Assembly (NCBI RefSeq): GCF_949987535.1
Contig: NC_080080.1
Coordinates: 65,501,006-65,565,005 of the forward strand
Direction of reading: 5' to 3'
From: Balaenoptera acutorostrata
Lineage: Eukaryota > Chordata > Mammalia > Artiodactyla > Balaenopteridae
DNA: 64,000 nt
Below the pieces are notes generated by a model, which was given only the letters and a program-made list of their open reading frames with translations, did not search any database and was not told the DNA's origin. Below, in pieces: positions 1 through 10,560 of this stretch. Positions within the stretch are counted from its first letter, which is position 1. Each line of letters opens with the position of its first letter. The translations under genes were made by a program, and so were the position numbers.

Positions 1-1165
1 ATTTGCTAGAAGCCTGGGGCTGCCTCCCAGCAGGGGAGTCAGGTCAGAGTAAAGACTGGCTCTATGACCACAGGTTGGGACACAAAGCAAGCTCTGCCTC
101 AACTTCCCTTGGGAAGTCTGGAGTCTGAGCTGATAGACGGAGAAACTGCAGTGTTCTTACAGGGTTCTGGCTAAGAAGTAGCACCTGCCAACTAAAGACC
201 TGACACTTGACACATAGTAAACTGCCCCAGAAGAGACAACTGTGGGATCATGTAAAGAAGCAACTCCCAACAGAATGAAAGAAAACATCTTCCATGGGAA
301 GTGAACAAAACACCCTGTACCACATAGAACCAACTTCACGAGCATGGCTGCAGTAACTTCCAACCAATGTATCCTCTTGGCATCTGAAGGGGAAGAAGAA
401 TCAGCAGGGAACTTAAATCCAACTGTGTGAAAACGTCTTCCATTCTGCAAAGATGAATTAGAGAAACTCACAGGCACTACCAGACGCCATATGACTTCAG
501 CAGCGGCTGTCTTTAGGCAGTTGGTTCCTAGTAACCAAAGTGGCCCCAGACTGACAGGATTGTCATGGCAGGGATCCAGCTTACTAGGCATGACATCAAA
601 GAATCAGAGTTTCTAAAATCAATCATCTGTTCAAACACAGAACACTTTCTATGAGAAGTTCTGTTGACCTTTTATTAAATATCTATTGATCTGTGATGTG
701 TTTTTCTCTCCTCTTCTTAGCTCATTTCTCACAGTTGTGCTGAGAGGATACCTTATCACCCCACGTTGCCTGAGAGACAACAGAGGCTGAGGAAGGTTAA
801 ACGATGTGTTCACACCCAAACTGAGCACTGCCCTGCACTTGTGAGGAAACACTGCACTGCCTCACAATATCCATCCTTGAGCAAGTGGCCTTGCTCAAAT
901 CAGCTCCTAAACTGGTACCTTTTATAGGAAGTGTCTCTCTTCTTGTTTGTGAAATAGTTTTACAAACATAGTAACACTTGGTTAATGGCAGATCCTTCCA
1001 TGTTTAACATATAATGATGATTGATGTTCAAAATGAGGATTGCAAGATTCTGAAATGCCTTTTGAATCATTAAAAAGAAAACTAAATTCTGACCAATATG
1101 GATTTTTGTCTGCAGTGCGTTTCATTGTTTGCTACTCTTAAGTGAACAATTCATCAATGAGATTT
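1..1165. other. Non-coding sequence, nothing recognised
   Basis: I see no coding exon, RNA gene or confident repeat here. The longest open frame (157-591, minus) has no recognisable domain and no codon-level signal. Around 720-800 there is a faint resemblance to a MIR core, too weak to call. Confidence 0.5.
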
Positions 1166-1209
1166 TATATATATATATATATATATACACACACATGCAC
1201 ATATACACA
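1166..1209. repeat. (TA)n/(CA)n microsatellite
   Basis: About ten TA dinucleotides run directly into CA repeats with a few interruptions. It is a compound microsatellite visible by eye. Confidence 0.95.
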
Positions 1210-1779
1210 TAATGACTTTATTTTGCAAGGGGAACATCTCATTCTCTGAAAATGTAGGACAATACATATATAATGCAAGATGCTTTCCTCCGACTTTCTC
1301 TTTCTTTCCCTCTTATCCACCCTTCCATCCAATCTATTCTTACAGACCTAGTTTTTATAGTGTGGGCTCCTCACCATTGTACCAGAATCACCAAAAAATC
1401 CACATCTCACTTCGGGCAGCTGCTTTCTAGTGGTAATTAGAATGGCACACGACAGAAGGGGTCGGGGGCGGAGGTGGGGTAGGTTTCCTGGTCAGGGAAT
1501 GTGGCTGAGGAAATTTGGCTTCCTGGTCAGGAAAGTTACATCTGGCACCATTGTTTTTGTAAAAGAGAATGAAATGATATTTTGGTATGAAATTTCCAAA
1601 TCATTTATAGTCCAAAGCCATTTGTTTTGGTGAGAGTTATATGAATAATTTCTTGATAATAAGTTTTTAAGAAATTTACTAAGTTGGCTGGTCTTTAGAA
1701 GTTCAACCTTGAGCTTGATTATACCTTCGAATTCTGATGTTTTTTTTTTAAAAAGATATGCTACATTTTTTTCTCTCTA
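1210..1779. other. Non-coding sequence, nothing recognised
   Basis: Ordinary AT-rich sequence with no defensible gene or repeat. It forms the left flank of the large L1 unit that begins after the target-site duplication at 1780-1794. Confidence 0.5.
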
Positions 1780-1794
1780 CACATATTGTCTTTT
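1780..1794. repeat. 15-bp target-site duplication, left copy
   Basis: The 15 bases CACATATTGTCTTTT are repeated exactly at 8972-8986. The left copy runs directly into a poly(T) tract and the right copy is followed by ACATAG. The inferred nick on this strand is TCTTTT/ACA, a good match to the T-run/A site preferred by L1 endonuclease. The pair brackets about 7.2 kb and defines one retrotransposition unit. Confidence 0.85.
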
Positions 1795-1815
1795 TTTTTT
1801 TTTTTTTTTTTTTTT
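1791..1815 (-). repeat. poly(A) tail of the L1 composite unit
   Basis: There are 25 consecutive T on the plus strand, the first four shared with the target-site duplication. Read on the minus strand this is a poly(A) tail starting 19 nt after an AATAAA signal (complement at 1835-1840), with a GT-repeat in between. Confidence 0.85.
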
Positions 1816-2971
1816 CCACACACACACACTGTATTTTATTTTTACAAGAGATAGATAGACTGACACCAAGCATTGTACATGGATGACCACAACAAAAGCA
1901 ACAATGATTGCAATTACCAAACATGAAACACACTTATACTATGTCATAATATTGACATTCAGTCCAGTAATCCTCCACTGTAACAGCTCCTTTACTTTGC
2001 AGTGAAAATTGATTTGTATATTCTTTTCCTCTGAGTCCTTGTGGGATTTTTTTTTTTTAATTCAGACAGAAAGTCACAAAAATTATACTCATCCTCATCA
2101 GTTCACTCAGTCCCATGTAATTAATTTCTTTTTTTTCATCTTGATCTTTTGTTAGCACTTTTATGAGTTCATCAGTTTTTCATTAGAGTTCTGAAAATGC
2201 TTATTCATTCAGTTCAGCAGTACAGTCAGTTACCAGAAACCTGTACTTGTCAGAGTCTTTTCCATGAATTTCTTGAAGATGAAACTCTTTTATAGGAACA
2301 TATTTGCAAAATCATCAGAGTACACCCAGAACTGTCTGTAAATGACAAAAGACTTAAAAATGACCATGGTTAAAGATTTGATGAAAGTTCATAATAATGC
2401 AGTTGACAAGAAAATTAGTTATTTCTGAGATATACATTTTAAAGTAATAACTAGGATTATTACTTATAACATTATACCAGAACATATAAGATTTTTAGAC
2501 GTTTCCTGTAATGTCTGAAACATTTATATTAACATATTTCCATACATATTTCCATACAAATACAAATATAAGATTTTTAGAAATTTCATGTAATGTCTGA
2601 AACATTTATATTAACATATTTCCATACATATTTCCATACAAATACAAATATAAGATTTTTAGAAATTTCATGTAATGTCTGAAACATTTATATTAACATA
2701 TTTCCATACATATTTCCATACAAATACAAATATAAGATTTTTAGAAATTTCATGTAATGTCTGAAACATTTATATTAACATATTTCCATACATATTTCCA
2801 TACAAATACAAATATAAGATTTTTAGAAATTTCATGTAATGTCTGAAACATTTATATTAACATATTTCCATACAAATACAAATATAAGATTTTTAGAAAT
2901 TTCATGTAATGTCTGAAACATTTATATTAACATATTTCCATACAAATAACCCAATGAAAGTTTAGTATTAG
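1816..2971 (-). mobile_element. Non-L1 segment downstream of the L1 (probable 3' transduction)
   Basis: This segment lies between the L1's own A-rich tail (2972-2991) and the terminal poly(A) (1791-1815), inside the 15-bp target-site duplication. On the minus strand it ends in AATAAA then poly(A). It contains the 82/70-bp minisatellite and about 660 bp of single-copy sequence. The single-copy part has a pyrimidine-rich stretch ending in TACAG (about 2337-2352) that resembles a 3' splice site, and a 36-codon open stretch ending at 2201. I could not identify a source gene. The alternative is a processed pseudogene that later received the L1, but I find no separate duplication around the L1 itself. 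Confidence 0.65.
2484..2950. repeat. 82/70-bp minisatellite, about six copies
   Basis: The landmark AAATACAAATATAAGA begins at 2558, 2640, 2722 and 2804 (period 82), then at 2874, with a partial unit at 2944 (period 70). A diverged first copy starts near 2484. The 12-bp step comes from loss of one of two tandem 12-mers (ACATATTTCCAT) inside the unit. Neighbouring copies are almost identical, so the array is recently homogenised. Confidence 0.95.
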
Positions 2972-3179
2972 TTGTTTTGTTTGTTTTTTTTATACTGCAG
3001 GTTCTTATTAGGCATCAGTTTTATACACATCAGTGTATACATGTCAATCCCAATCGCCCAATTCAGCACATCACCATCCCCACCTCATCGCAGTTTTCCC
3101 CCCTTGGTGTCCATATGTCCATTCTCTACATCTGTGTCTCAACTTCTGCCCTGCAAACTGGCTCATCTGTACCATTTTT

Positions 3180-6100
3180 CTACATTCCACATACATGCAT
3201 TAACAGACGATATTTGTTTTTCTCTTTCTGACTTACTTCACTCTGTATGACAGTCTCTAGATCCATCCACGTCTCAACAAATGACTCAATTTCCTTCCTT
3301 TTTATGGCTGAATAATATTCCATCGTATATATGTACCACAACTTCTTTATCCATTCGTCTGTTGATGGGCATTTAGGTTGCTTCCATGACCTGGCTATTG
3401 TAAATAGTGCTGCAATGAACATTCGGGTGCACGTGTCTTTTTGAATTACGGTTTTCTCTGGGTATATGCCCAGTAGTGGGATTGCTGGGTCATATGGTAA
3501 TTCTATTTTTAGTTTTTTAAGGAACCTCCATACTGTTCTCCATAGTGGCTGTATCAATTTACATTCCCACCAACAGTGCAAGAGGGTTCCCTTTTCTCCA
3601 CACCCTCTCCAGCATTTGTTGTTTGTAGATTTTCTGATGATGCCCATTCTAACAGGAGTGAGGTGATACCTCATTGTAGTTTTGATTTGCATTTCTCTAA
3701 TAATTAGTGATGTTGAGCATCTTTTCATGTGCTTGGTGGCCGTCTGTATGTCTTCTTTGGAGAAATGTCTATTTAGGTCTTCTGCCCATTTTTGGATTGG
3801 GGTGTTTGTTTCTTTGATATTGAGCTGAATGAGCTGTTTATATATTTTGGAGATTAATCCTTTGTCCGTTGATTCATTTGCAAATATTTTCTCCCATTCT
3901 GAGGGTTGTCTTTTCGTCTTGTTTATGGTTTCCTTTGCTGTGCAAAAGCTTTGAAGTTTCATTAGGTCCCACTTGTTTATTTTTGTTTTTATTTCCATTA
4001 CTCTAGGAGGTGGATCGAAAAAGATCTTGCTGTGATTTATGTCAAAGAGTGTTCTTCCTATGTTTTCCTCTAAGAGTTTTATAGTGGCCAGTCTTATATT
4101 TAGGTCTCTAATCCATTTTGAGTTTATTTTTGTGTATGGTGTTAGGGAGTATTCTAATTTCATTCTTTTACATGTGGCTGTCCAGTTTTCCCAGCACCAC
4201 TTATTGAAGAGACTGTCTTTTCTCCATTGTATATCTTTGCCTCCTTTGTCATAGATGAGTTGACCATAGGTGCGTGGGTTAATCTCTGGGCTTTCTATCT
4301 TGTTCCATTGATCTATGTTTCTGTTTTTGTGCCAGTACCATATTGTCTTGATGACTGTAGCTTTGTAGTATAGTCTGAAGTCAGGGAGTCTGATTCCTCC
4401 AGCTCCATTTTTTTGCCTCAAGACTGCTTTGGCTATTCGGGGTCTTTTGTGTCTCCATACAAATTTTAAGATGATTTGTTCTAGCTCCGTAAAAAATGCC
4501 ATTGGTAATTTGATAGGGATTGCATTGAATCTGTAGATTGCTTTGGGTAGTATACTCATTTTCACAATGTTGATTCTTCCAATCCAAGAACATGGTATAT
4601 CTCTCCATCTGTTGGTATCATCTTTAATTTCTTTCATCAGTGTCTTATAGTTTTCTGCATACAGGTCTTTTGTCTCCCTAGGTAGGTTTATTCCTAGGTA
4701 TTTTATTTTTTTTGTTGCAATGGTAAATGGGAGTGTTTCCATAATTTCTCTTTCAGATTTTTCATCATTAGTGTATAGGAATGCAAGAGATTTCTGTGCA
4801 TTAATTTTGTAACCTGCAACTTTACCATATTCATTAATTAGCTCTAGCAGTTTTCTGGTGGCAGTTTTAGGATTCTCTATGTATAGTATCATGTCATCCG
4901 CAAACAGTGACAGTTTTACTTCTTCTTTTCCAATTTGTATTCCTTTTATTTCTTTTTCTTCTCTGATTGCCGTGGCTAGGACTTCCAGAACTATGTTGAA
5001 TAATAGTGGTGAGAGTGGACATCCTTGTCTCGTTCCTGATCTTAGAGGAAATGCTTTCAGTTTTTCACCATTGAGAATGATGTTTGCTGTGGGTTTGTCA
5101 TATATGGCCTTTATTATGTTGAGGTAGGTTCCCTCTATGCCCACTTTCTGGAGAGTTTTTATCAGAAATGGGTGTTGAATTTTGTCAAAAGCTTTTTCTG
5201 CATCTATTGAGATGATCATATGGTTTTTATTCTTCAATTTGTTAATATGGTGTATCACATTGATTGATTTGCGTATATTGAAGAATCCTTGCATCCCTGG
5301 GATAAATCCCACTTGATCGTGGTGTATGATCCTTTTAATGTGTTGTTGGATTCTGTTTGCTAGTATTTTGTTGAGGATTTTTGCATCTATATTCATCAGT
5401 GATATTGGTCTGTAATTTTCTTTTTTTGTAGTGTCTTTGTCTGGTTTTGGTATCAGGGTGATGGTGGCCTCATAGAATGAGTTTGGGAGAGTTCCTTCCT
5501 CTGCAATTTTTTGGAAGAGTTTGAGAAGGATGGGTGTTAGCTCTTCTCTAAATGTTTGATAGAATTCACCTGTGAAGCCATCTGGTCCTGGACTTTTGTT
5601 TGTTGGAAGATTTTTAATCACAGTTTCAATTTCATTACTTGTGATTGGTCTGTTGATATTTTCTGTTTCTTCCTGATTCAGTCTTGGAAGGTTATACCTT
5701 TCTAAGAATTTGTCCATTTCTTCCAGGTTGTCCATTTTATTGGCATAAAGTTGCTTGTAGTAGTCTCTTAGGATGTTTTGTATTTCTGCGGTGTCTGTTG
5801 TAACTTCTCCTTTTTCATTTCTGATTTTATTGATTTGAGTCCTCTCCCTCTTTTTCTTGATGAGTCTGGCTAATGGCTTATCAATTTTGTTTATCTTCTC
5901 AAAGAACCAACTTTTAGTTTTATTGATCTTTGCTATTGTTTTCTTTGTTTCTATTTCATTTATTTCTGCTCTGATCTTTATGATTTCTTTCCTTCTGCTA
6001 ACTTTGGGTTTTGTTTGTTCTTCTTTCTCTAGTTTCTTTAGGTGTAAAGTTAGATTGTTTACTTGAGATTTTTCTTGTTTCTTTAGGTAGGCTTGTATAG

Positions 6101-6998
6101 CTATAAACTTCCCTCTTAGAACCGCTTTTGCTGCATCCCATAGGTTTTGGGTCGTCGTGTTTTCATTGTCATTTGTCTCTAGGTATTTTTTTATTTCCTG
6201 TTTGATTTCTTCAGTGATCTCTTGGTTATTTAGTAACGTATTGTTTAGCCTCCATGTGTTTGTCTTTTTTACGTTTTTTTCCCTGTAATTCATTTCTAAT
6301 CTCATAGCGTTGTGGTCAGAAAAGATGCTTGATATGATTTCAATTTTCTTAAATTTACTGAGGCTTGATTTGTGACCCAAGATGTGATCTATCCTGGAGA
6401 ATGTTCCGTGTGCACTTGAGAAGAACGTGTAATCTGCCGTTTTTGGATGGAATGTCCTATATATATCAATTAAATCTATCTGGTCTATTGTGTCATTTAA
6501 AGCTTCTGTTTCCTTATTTATTTTCATTTTGGATGATCTGTCCATTGGTGTAAGTGAGGTGTTAAAGTCCCCCACTATTATTGTGTTACTGTCGATTTCC
6601 TCTTTTATAGCTGTTAGCAGTTGCCTTATGTATTGAGGTGCTCCTATGTTGGGTGCATATATATTTATAATTGTTATATCTTCTTCTTGGATTGATCCCT
6701 GGATCATTATGTAGTGTCCTTCCTTGTCTCTTGTAACATTCTTTATTTTAAAGTCTATTTTATCTGATATGAGTATAGCTACTCCAGCTTTCTTTTGATT
6801 TCCATTTGCATGGAATATCGTTTTCCATCCCCTCACTTTCAGTCTGTATGTGTCCCTAGGTCTGAAGTGGGTCTCTTGTAGACAGCATATATATGGGTCT
6901 TGTTTTTGTATCCATTCAGCCAGTCTATGTCTTTTGGTTGGGGCATTTAATCCATTCACGTTTAAGGTAATTATCGATATGTATGTTCCTATGACCAT
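3180..6998 (-). CDS. L1 ORF2p: endonuclease-reverse transcriptase, intact
   Basis: A 1272-residue open frame, close to the roughly 1275 usual for mammalian L1 ORF2p. The protein nicks target DNA and reverse-transcribes L1 RNA from the nick (target-primed reverse transcription) in a ribonucleoprotein with ORF1p. The N-terminal APE-like endonuclease shows TLNVNGLN (Asn13), QETHF (Glu42), VGDFNT (about 143-148) and SDHNAM (about 228-233). The reverse transcriptase shows LIPKP, the [12 protein letters not shown] block and the catalytic FADDM box near residues 698-702. The C-terminal domain has a CX3CX7HX4C motif near 1128-1148. All expected catalytic residues are visible and I see no stop or frameshift. 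The start is the first Met after the ORF1 spacer. Activity is inferred, not shown. Confidence 0.95.
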   Translation of the reverse strand: MVIGTYISIITLNVNGLNAPTKRHRLAEWIQKQDPYICCLQETHFRPRDTYRLKVRGWKTIFHANGNQKKAGVAILISDKIDFKIKNVTRDKEGHYIMIQGSIQEEDITIINIYAPNIGAPQYIRQLLTAIKEEIDSNTIIVGDFNTSLTPMDRSSKMKINKETEALNDTIDQIDLIDIYRTFHPKTADYTFFSSAHGTFSRIDHILGHKSSLSKFKKIEIISSIFSDHNAMRLEMNYREKNVKKTNTWRLNNTLLNNQEITEEIKQEIKKYLETNDNENTTTQNLWDAAKAVLRGKFIAIQAYLKKQEKSQVNNLTLHLKKLEKEEQTKPKVSRRKEIIKIRAEINEIETKKTIAKINKTKSWFFEKINKIDKPLARLIKKKRERTQINKIRNEKGEVTTDTAEIQNILRDYYKQLYANKMDNLEEMDKFLERYNLPRLNQEETENINRPITSNEIETVIKNLPTNKSPGPDGFTGEFYQTFREELTPILLKLFQKIAEEGTLPNSFYEATITLIPKPDKDTTKKENYRPISLMNIDAKILNKILANRIQQHIKRIIHHDQVGFIPGMQGFFNIRKSINVIHHINKLKNKNHMIISIDAEKAFDKIQHPFLIKTLQKVGIEGTYLNIIKAIYDKPTANIILNGEKLKAFPLRSGTRQGCPLSPLLFNIVLEVLATAIREEKEIKGIQIGKEEVKLSLFADDMILYIENPKTATRKLLELINEYGKVAGYKINAQKSLAFLYTNDEKSEREIMETLPFTIATKKIKYLGINLPRETKDLYAENYKTLMKEIKDDTNRWRDIPCSWIGRINIVKMSILPKAIYRFNAIPIKLPMAFFTELEQIILKFVWRHKRPRIAKAVLRQKNGAGGIRLPDFRLYYKATVIKTIWYWHKNRNIDQWNKIESPEINPRTYGQLIYDKGGKDIQWRKDSLFNKWCWENWTATCKRMKLEYSLTPYTKINSKWIRDLNIRLATIKLLEENIGRTLFDINHSKIFFDPPPRVMEIKTKINKWDLMKLQSFCTAKETINKTKRQPSEWEKIFANESTDKGLISKIYKQLIQLNIKETNTPIQKWAEDLNRHFSKEDIQTATKHMKRCSTSLIIREMQIKTTMRYHLTPVRMGIIRKSTNNKCWRGCGEKGTLLHCWWECKLIQPLWRTVWRFLKKLKIELPYDPAIPLLGIYPEKTVIQKDTCTRMFIAALFTIARSWKQPKCPSTDEWIKKLWYIYTMEYYSAIKRKEIESFVETWMDLETVIQSEVSQKEKNKYRLLMHVCGM

Positions 6999-7056
6999 TT
7001 TCTTAATTGTTTTGGGTTTGTTTTTGTAGGTCCTTTTCTTCTCTTGTGTTTCCCAC

Positions 7057-7962
7057 TTAGAGAAGTTCCTTTAGCATTTGTTGTAGAGCTGGTTTGGTGG
7101 TGCTGAATTCTCTTAGCTTTTGCTTGTCTGTAAAGCTTTTGATTTCTCCATCAAATCTAAATGAGATCCTTGCTGGGTAGAGTAATCTTGGTTGTAGGTT
7201 CTTCCCTTTCATCACTTTAAGTATTTCATGCCACTCCCTTCTGGCTTGCAGAGTTTCTGCTGAGAAATCAGCTGTTAACCTTATGGGGGTTCCCTTGTAT
7301 GTTATTTGTCGTTTTTCCCTTGCTGCTTTCAGTAATTTTTCTTTGTCTTTAATTTTTGCCACTTTGATTACTATGTGTCTCGGCGTGTTTCTCCTTGGGT
7401 TTATTCTGTATGGGACTCTCTGCGCTTCCTGGACTTGGGTGGCTATTTCCTTTCCCATGTTAGGGAAGTTTTCGATTATAATCTCTTCAAATATTTTCTC
7501 TGGTCCTTTCTCTCTCTCTTCTCCTTCTGGGACCCCTATAATGCGAATGTTGTTGCGTTTAATGTTGTCCCAGAGGTCTCTTAGGCTGTCTTCATTTCTT
7601 TTTATTCTTTTTTCTTTAGTCTGTTCCGCAGCAGTGAATTCCACCATTCTGTCTTCCAGGTCACTTATCCGTTCTTCTGCCTCAGTTATTCTGCTATTGA
7701 TTCCTTCTAGTGTAGTTTTCATTTCAGTTATTGTATTGGTCATCTCTGTTTGTTTGTTCTTTAATTCTTCTAGGTCTTTGTTAATCATTTCTTGCATCTT
7801 CTCAATCTTTGCCTCCATTCTTATTCCGAGGTCCTGGATCATCTTCACTATCATTATTCTGAATTCTTTTTCTGGAAGGTTGCCTATCTCCACTTCATTT
7901 AGTTGTTTTTCTGGGGTTTTTTCTTGTTCCTTCATCTGGTACATAGCCCTCTGCCTTTTCAT
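7057..7962 (-). CDS. L1 ORF1p: RNA-binding chaperone, intact
   Basis: A 301-residue open frame, shorter than the 338 of human ORF1p but with the same layout. ORF1p trimerises and coats L1 RNA in cytoplasmic particles. A charged coiled coil rich in Glu, Lys, Ile and Leu occupies about residues 40-125 (for example [12 protein letters not shown]). It is followed by an RNA-recognition-type domain ([14 protein letters not shown] and onward) and a C-terminal domain with [11 protein letters not shown] and the conserved [14 protein letters not shown] stretch. The frame starts at the first Met after the 5' UTR (context GAGAAGATGA) and ends 58 bp before ORF2. The copy at 25800-26705 differs at five residues by my count. 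Confidence 0.95.
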   Translation of the reverse strand: MKRQRAMYQMKEQEKTPEKQLNEVEIGNLPEKEFRIMIVKMIQDLGIRMEAKIEKMQEMINKDLEELKNKQTEMTNTITEMKTTLEGINSRITEAEERISDLEDRMVEFTAAEQTKEKRIKRNEDSLRDLWDNIKRNNIRIIGVPEGEEREKGPEKIFEEIIIENFPNMGKEIATQVQEAQRVPYRINPRRNTPRHIVIKVAKIKDKEKLLKAAREKRQITYKGTPIRLTADFSAETLQARREWHEILKVMKGKNLQPRLLYPARISFRFDGEIKSFTDKQKLREFSTTKPALQQMLKELL

Positions 7963-8932
7963 CTTCTCTGTCTTTCTGTAACTGTGGTTTTTGGTCCACA
8001 GGCTGCAGGATTGTAGTTTTTCTTGCTTCTGTTGTCTGCCCTCTGGTGGTTGAGGCTATCTAAGAGGCTTGATGGGAGGCTCTGGTGGTGGGTAGAGATG
8101 ACTGTTGCTGTGGCGGTCAGAGCTCAGTAAAACCTTAATCCACTTGACTGTTGATGGGTGGGGCTGGGTTCCCTCCCTGTTGCTGTGGCGATCAGAGCCC
8201 AGTAAAACCTTAATCCACTTGACTGTTGATGGGTGGGGCTGGGTTCCCTCCCTGTTGGTTGTTTTGCCTGAGGCAACCCAACACTGGAGCCTACCCGTGC
8301 TCTTTGGTGGGGTTAATGGCAGACTCTGGGAGGGCTCACGCCAAGGAGAACTTCCCAGGACCTCTGCTGCTAGTGTCCTTATCCCCACGGTGAAACAGAG
8401 CCACCACTCGCCTCTGCAGGAGACCCCCCAACACCAGCAGGTACGTCTGGTTCAGTCTCCCCCAGGGTCACTGCTCCTTCCCCTAGGTCCCGATGCACAC
8501 ATTACTTTGTGTGTGCCCTCCTAGAGTGGGGTCTCTGTTTCCCCCAGTCCTGTCACAGTCCTGCAATCAATTCCCACTAGGCTTCAAAGTCTGATTCTCT
8601 AGGAATTCCTCCTCCCGTTGCCGGACCCCCAGGTTGGGAAGCCTGAGGTGGGGCTCAGAACCTTCACTCCAGTGGGTGGACTTCTGTGGTATAAGTGTTC
8701 GCCAGTCTGTGAGTCACCCACCCAGCAGTTATGGGATTTGATTTTACTCTGATTGCGCCCCTCCTACCGTCTCACTGTGGCTTCTCCTCTGTCCTTGGAC
8801 GTGGGGTGTCCTCCTTGGTGAAGTCCAGGGTCTTCCTGTCAATGATTGTCCAGCAGCCAGTTGTGATTCTGGTGCTCTCGCAAGAGGGAGTGAGAGCACG
8901 TCCTTCTACTCCGCCATCTTGGTTAATCCTCC
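7963..8932 (-). promoter_or_regulatory. L1 5' UTR with internal promoter region
   Basis: About 970 bp between the L1 5' end and ORF1, GC-richer than its surroundings. In L1s this region holds the internal RNA polymerase II promoter; that role is family knowledge. The first bases in sense orientation carry AAGATGGCGG, which matches the CCAT/AAGATGG type of YY1 site placed at the start of many L1 promoters. A 75-bp tandem duplication occupies 8102-8251. Confidence 0.8.
8102..8251 (-). repeat. 75-bp tandem duplication in the L1 5' UTR
   Basis: Two units (8102-8176 and 8177-8251) both begin CTGTTGCTGTGGCG and differ at only a few positions; a third start is visible at 8252. Because 75 is a multiple of three, open frames on both strands carry it as a 25-residue repeat: 8056-8388 on the minus strand and 8105-8524 on the plus strand. 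The second L1 of the window is 5'-truncated at the edge of this duplication. Confidence 0.95.
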
Positions 8933-8971
8933 AAGGCTTTTTGAAGTTACAAGTCGAATGGTATTAAGGCC
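8933..8971 (-). other. 39 extra bases between the L1 5' end and the TSD
   Basis: The segment sits between the GGAGG start of the L1 and the right copy of the target-site duplication. It could be a short 5' transduction from transcription starting upstream of the source L1, an unrecognised 5' extension of this L1 subfamily, or filler DNA. It begins and ends with AAGGC on the plus strand. Confidence 0.5.
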
Positions 8972-8986
8972 CACATATTGTCTTTT
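8972..8986. repeat. 15-bp target-site duplication, right copy
   Basis: An exact copy of 1780-1794. Together they mark the ends of the inserted unit 1795-8971. Confidence 0.85.
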
Positions 8987-10111
8987 ACATAGATGATTTA
9001 ACTCTGCCATTTTATCTTTGGAGATTCAGTGTTGAAAGTAAAAATATCAGATATAAAGCTCATTGCTTTTTTTCTTCAAGTTCATTGGAAGGGAAAATCT
9101 GAAAAAGTGGCATTGATTGTGAAGAAACCAGGACAAATGAACTAGTTTGTGAGTTATTGCCTTATTATACACTCAGTAAGACTTTGCTGGATTAAAAAAA
9201 GGCCAACTACAAGAGGTAAAATTTAATCAATCATTAAGATAAGCATTATACACTCTGTTCTTTCTTAATATGATTTTAGTGTTCAATTGACATTTCCCTT
9301 GAAATTAATACAAATTAATCTAAATTTCATCAAAGGCTATTTTAGACCTCCAATTTAAAGTGTATTGAAATAAGTTTGGAATGGTAGCCACTGCTTAAAA
9401 ATAAGGACAGTCAGAAGGAGAAATATGTCAAAAGCAAATCCATGAGTATACTTTGGGGTGTAGCCAGCCCTAATGACGCTCAACTCCTCCCCCACCGTCT
9501 AGGCGAATCTGAAAATTTTGCTACTAATATATAGCACAGGGTCTTGGGCCTGCAGTAGACAGAATTGGGGGCCTCTTTTATGTGGGATGATGTCTAAGGG
9601 CATCAAAAAGGAATTCTAGATTAAACAACGTCAGTAACAACAACAGCAGCTTCAGAACTAGCAAAAATATTTCTCTCCCCTTGGTTACCAAAGACTGAAA
9701 TGACCATATTAAATGTTTATTCTTGAAGCCTCATGAAAATCCAAATATTCTTAGGAGTCACTGAACATTATCAGCTATTTTTGTAGGTCATGAACATTTT
9801 TCTTTCTGAGAAACTTTCTGAAAAGGGAGGAGGTGTTCGAGAATATCCCGGTATCAAGTAAAACTTCATAGGACTGCAATTCACTGCAAATGCATCTTTC
9901 TCAGTGGAAAGAAACACACAGAGTACCCATGGCTGGGCAGGAAAAGGCCTCCTTGTTAGTTTTCATTTGAGTCAGTTTGTTAACCTTCAGGTTCCTCTTT
10001 GTCTAGAATCCTGGAGCTGACACCCCAAGTAACATTTGCAAATTGAAAACAGAAAATGGACCAATGGAATGGTATTCACCTAAAATTCTTTTGAAGAATA
10101 ACATCAAGTAT
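8987..10111. other. Non-coding sequence, nothing recognised
   Basis: Single-copy-looking, AT-rich sequence. No open frame of note and no repeat I can name. Confidence 0.5.
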
Positions 10112-10560
10112 AAATAGACAGTTTGAAAACAAATACAGTATGCTAACACACATATATGGAATCTAAGGGGAAAAAAAAAAAAAGGCCATGAAGAACCTAG
10201 TGGCAAGACGGGAATAAAGACACAGACCTACTAGAGAATGGACTTGAGGATATGGGGAGGGGGAGGGGTGAGATGTGACAGGGTGAGAGAGTGTCATGGA
10301 CATATATACACTACCAAATGTAAAATAGATAGCTAGTGGGAAGCAGCCGCATAGCACAGGGAGATCAGCTCGGTGCTTTGCGACCACCTACAGGGGTGGG
10401 ATGGGGAGGGTGGGAGGGAGGGAGATGCAAGAGGGAAGAGATATGGGAACATATGTATATGTATAACTGATTCACTTTGTTATAAAGCAGAAACTAACAC
10501 ACCATTGTAAAGCAATTATACTTCAATAAAGATGTTTAAAAAAATAAAATAGACAGTTTG
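10112..10560 (+). mobile_element. 5'-truncated L1 tail with 14-bp TSD
   Basis: Plus-strand L1 3' UTR, recognisable from the G-rich run GGGGAGGGGGAGGGG, the stretch CACTACCAAATGTAAAATAG and the end CAATAAAGATG followed by A-rich tail. Flanks carry AAATAGACAGTTTG at 10112-10125 and 10547-10560, a perfect 14-bp target-site duplication. It has no coding capacity. Its 3' UTR type differs from that of the full-length L1 at 2972-8932. Confidence 0.9.

Larger units (their letters stand above)
2972..8932 (-). mobile_element. Full-length L1 (LINE-1) retrotransposon
   Basis: A complete non-LTR retrotransposon on the minus strand. In sense order it has a 5' UTR (8932 to 7963) beginning GGAGG and an AAGATGGCGG-type start, ORF1 (7962-7057), a 58-bp spacer, ORF2 (6998-3180), a 3' UTR of about 190 bp, and a short A-rich tail interrupted by C (2991-2972). 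Both reading frames are uninterrupted, which is unusual because most mammalian L1 copies are 5'-truncated and mutated. The 5' UTR contains a 75-bp tandem duplication. A related copy lies at 22707-26847. I assign it to a young cetartiodactyl L1 lineage from structure alone; the exact subfamily needs a library search. Confidence 0.95.

Noticed and set aside
2201..2310. 36-codon open stretch as a real terminal coding exon
   Set aside because: Too short, blocked upstream by stops, and I could not match it to a known protein. Kept only as a possibility in the findings.
2484..2950. CRISPR-like regular repeat spacing
   Set aside because: The whole unit repeats with no unique spacers, and the genome is mammalian. 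It is a minisatellite.
7283..7981. 232-codon hydrophobic antisense frame, also present at 26026-26724
   Set aside because: It is the reverse complement of ORF1. The Phe/Ser/Ile-rich content follows from Glu/Lys codons on the other strand, and its conservation follows from ORF1 being conserved.
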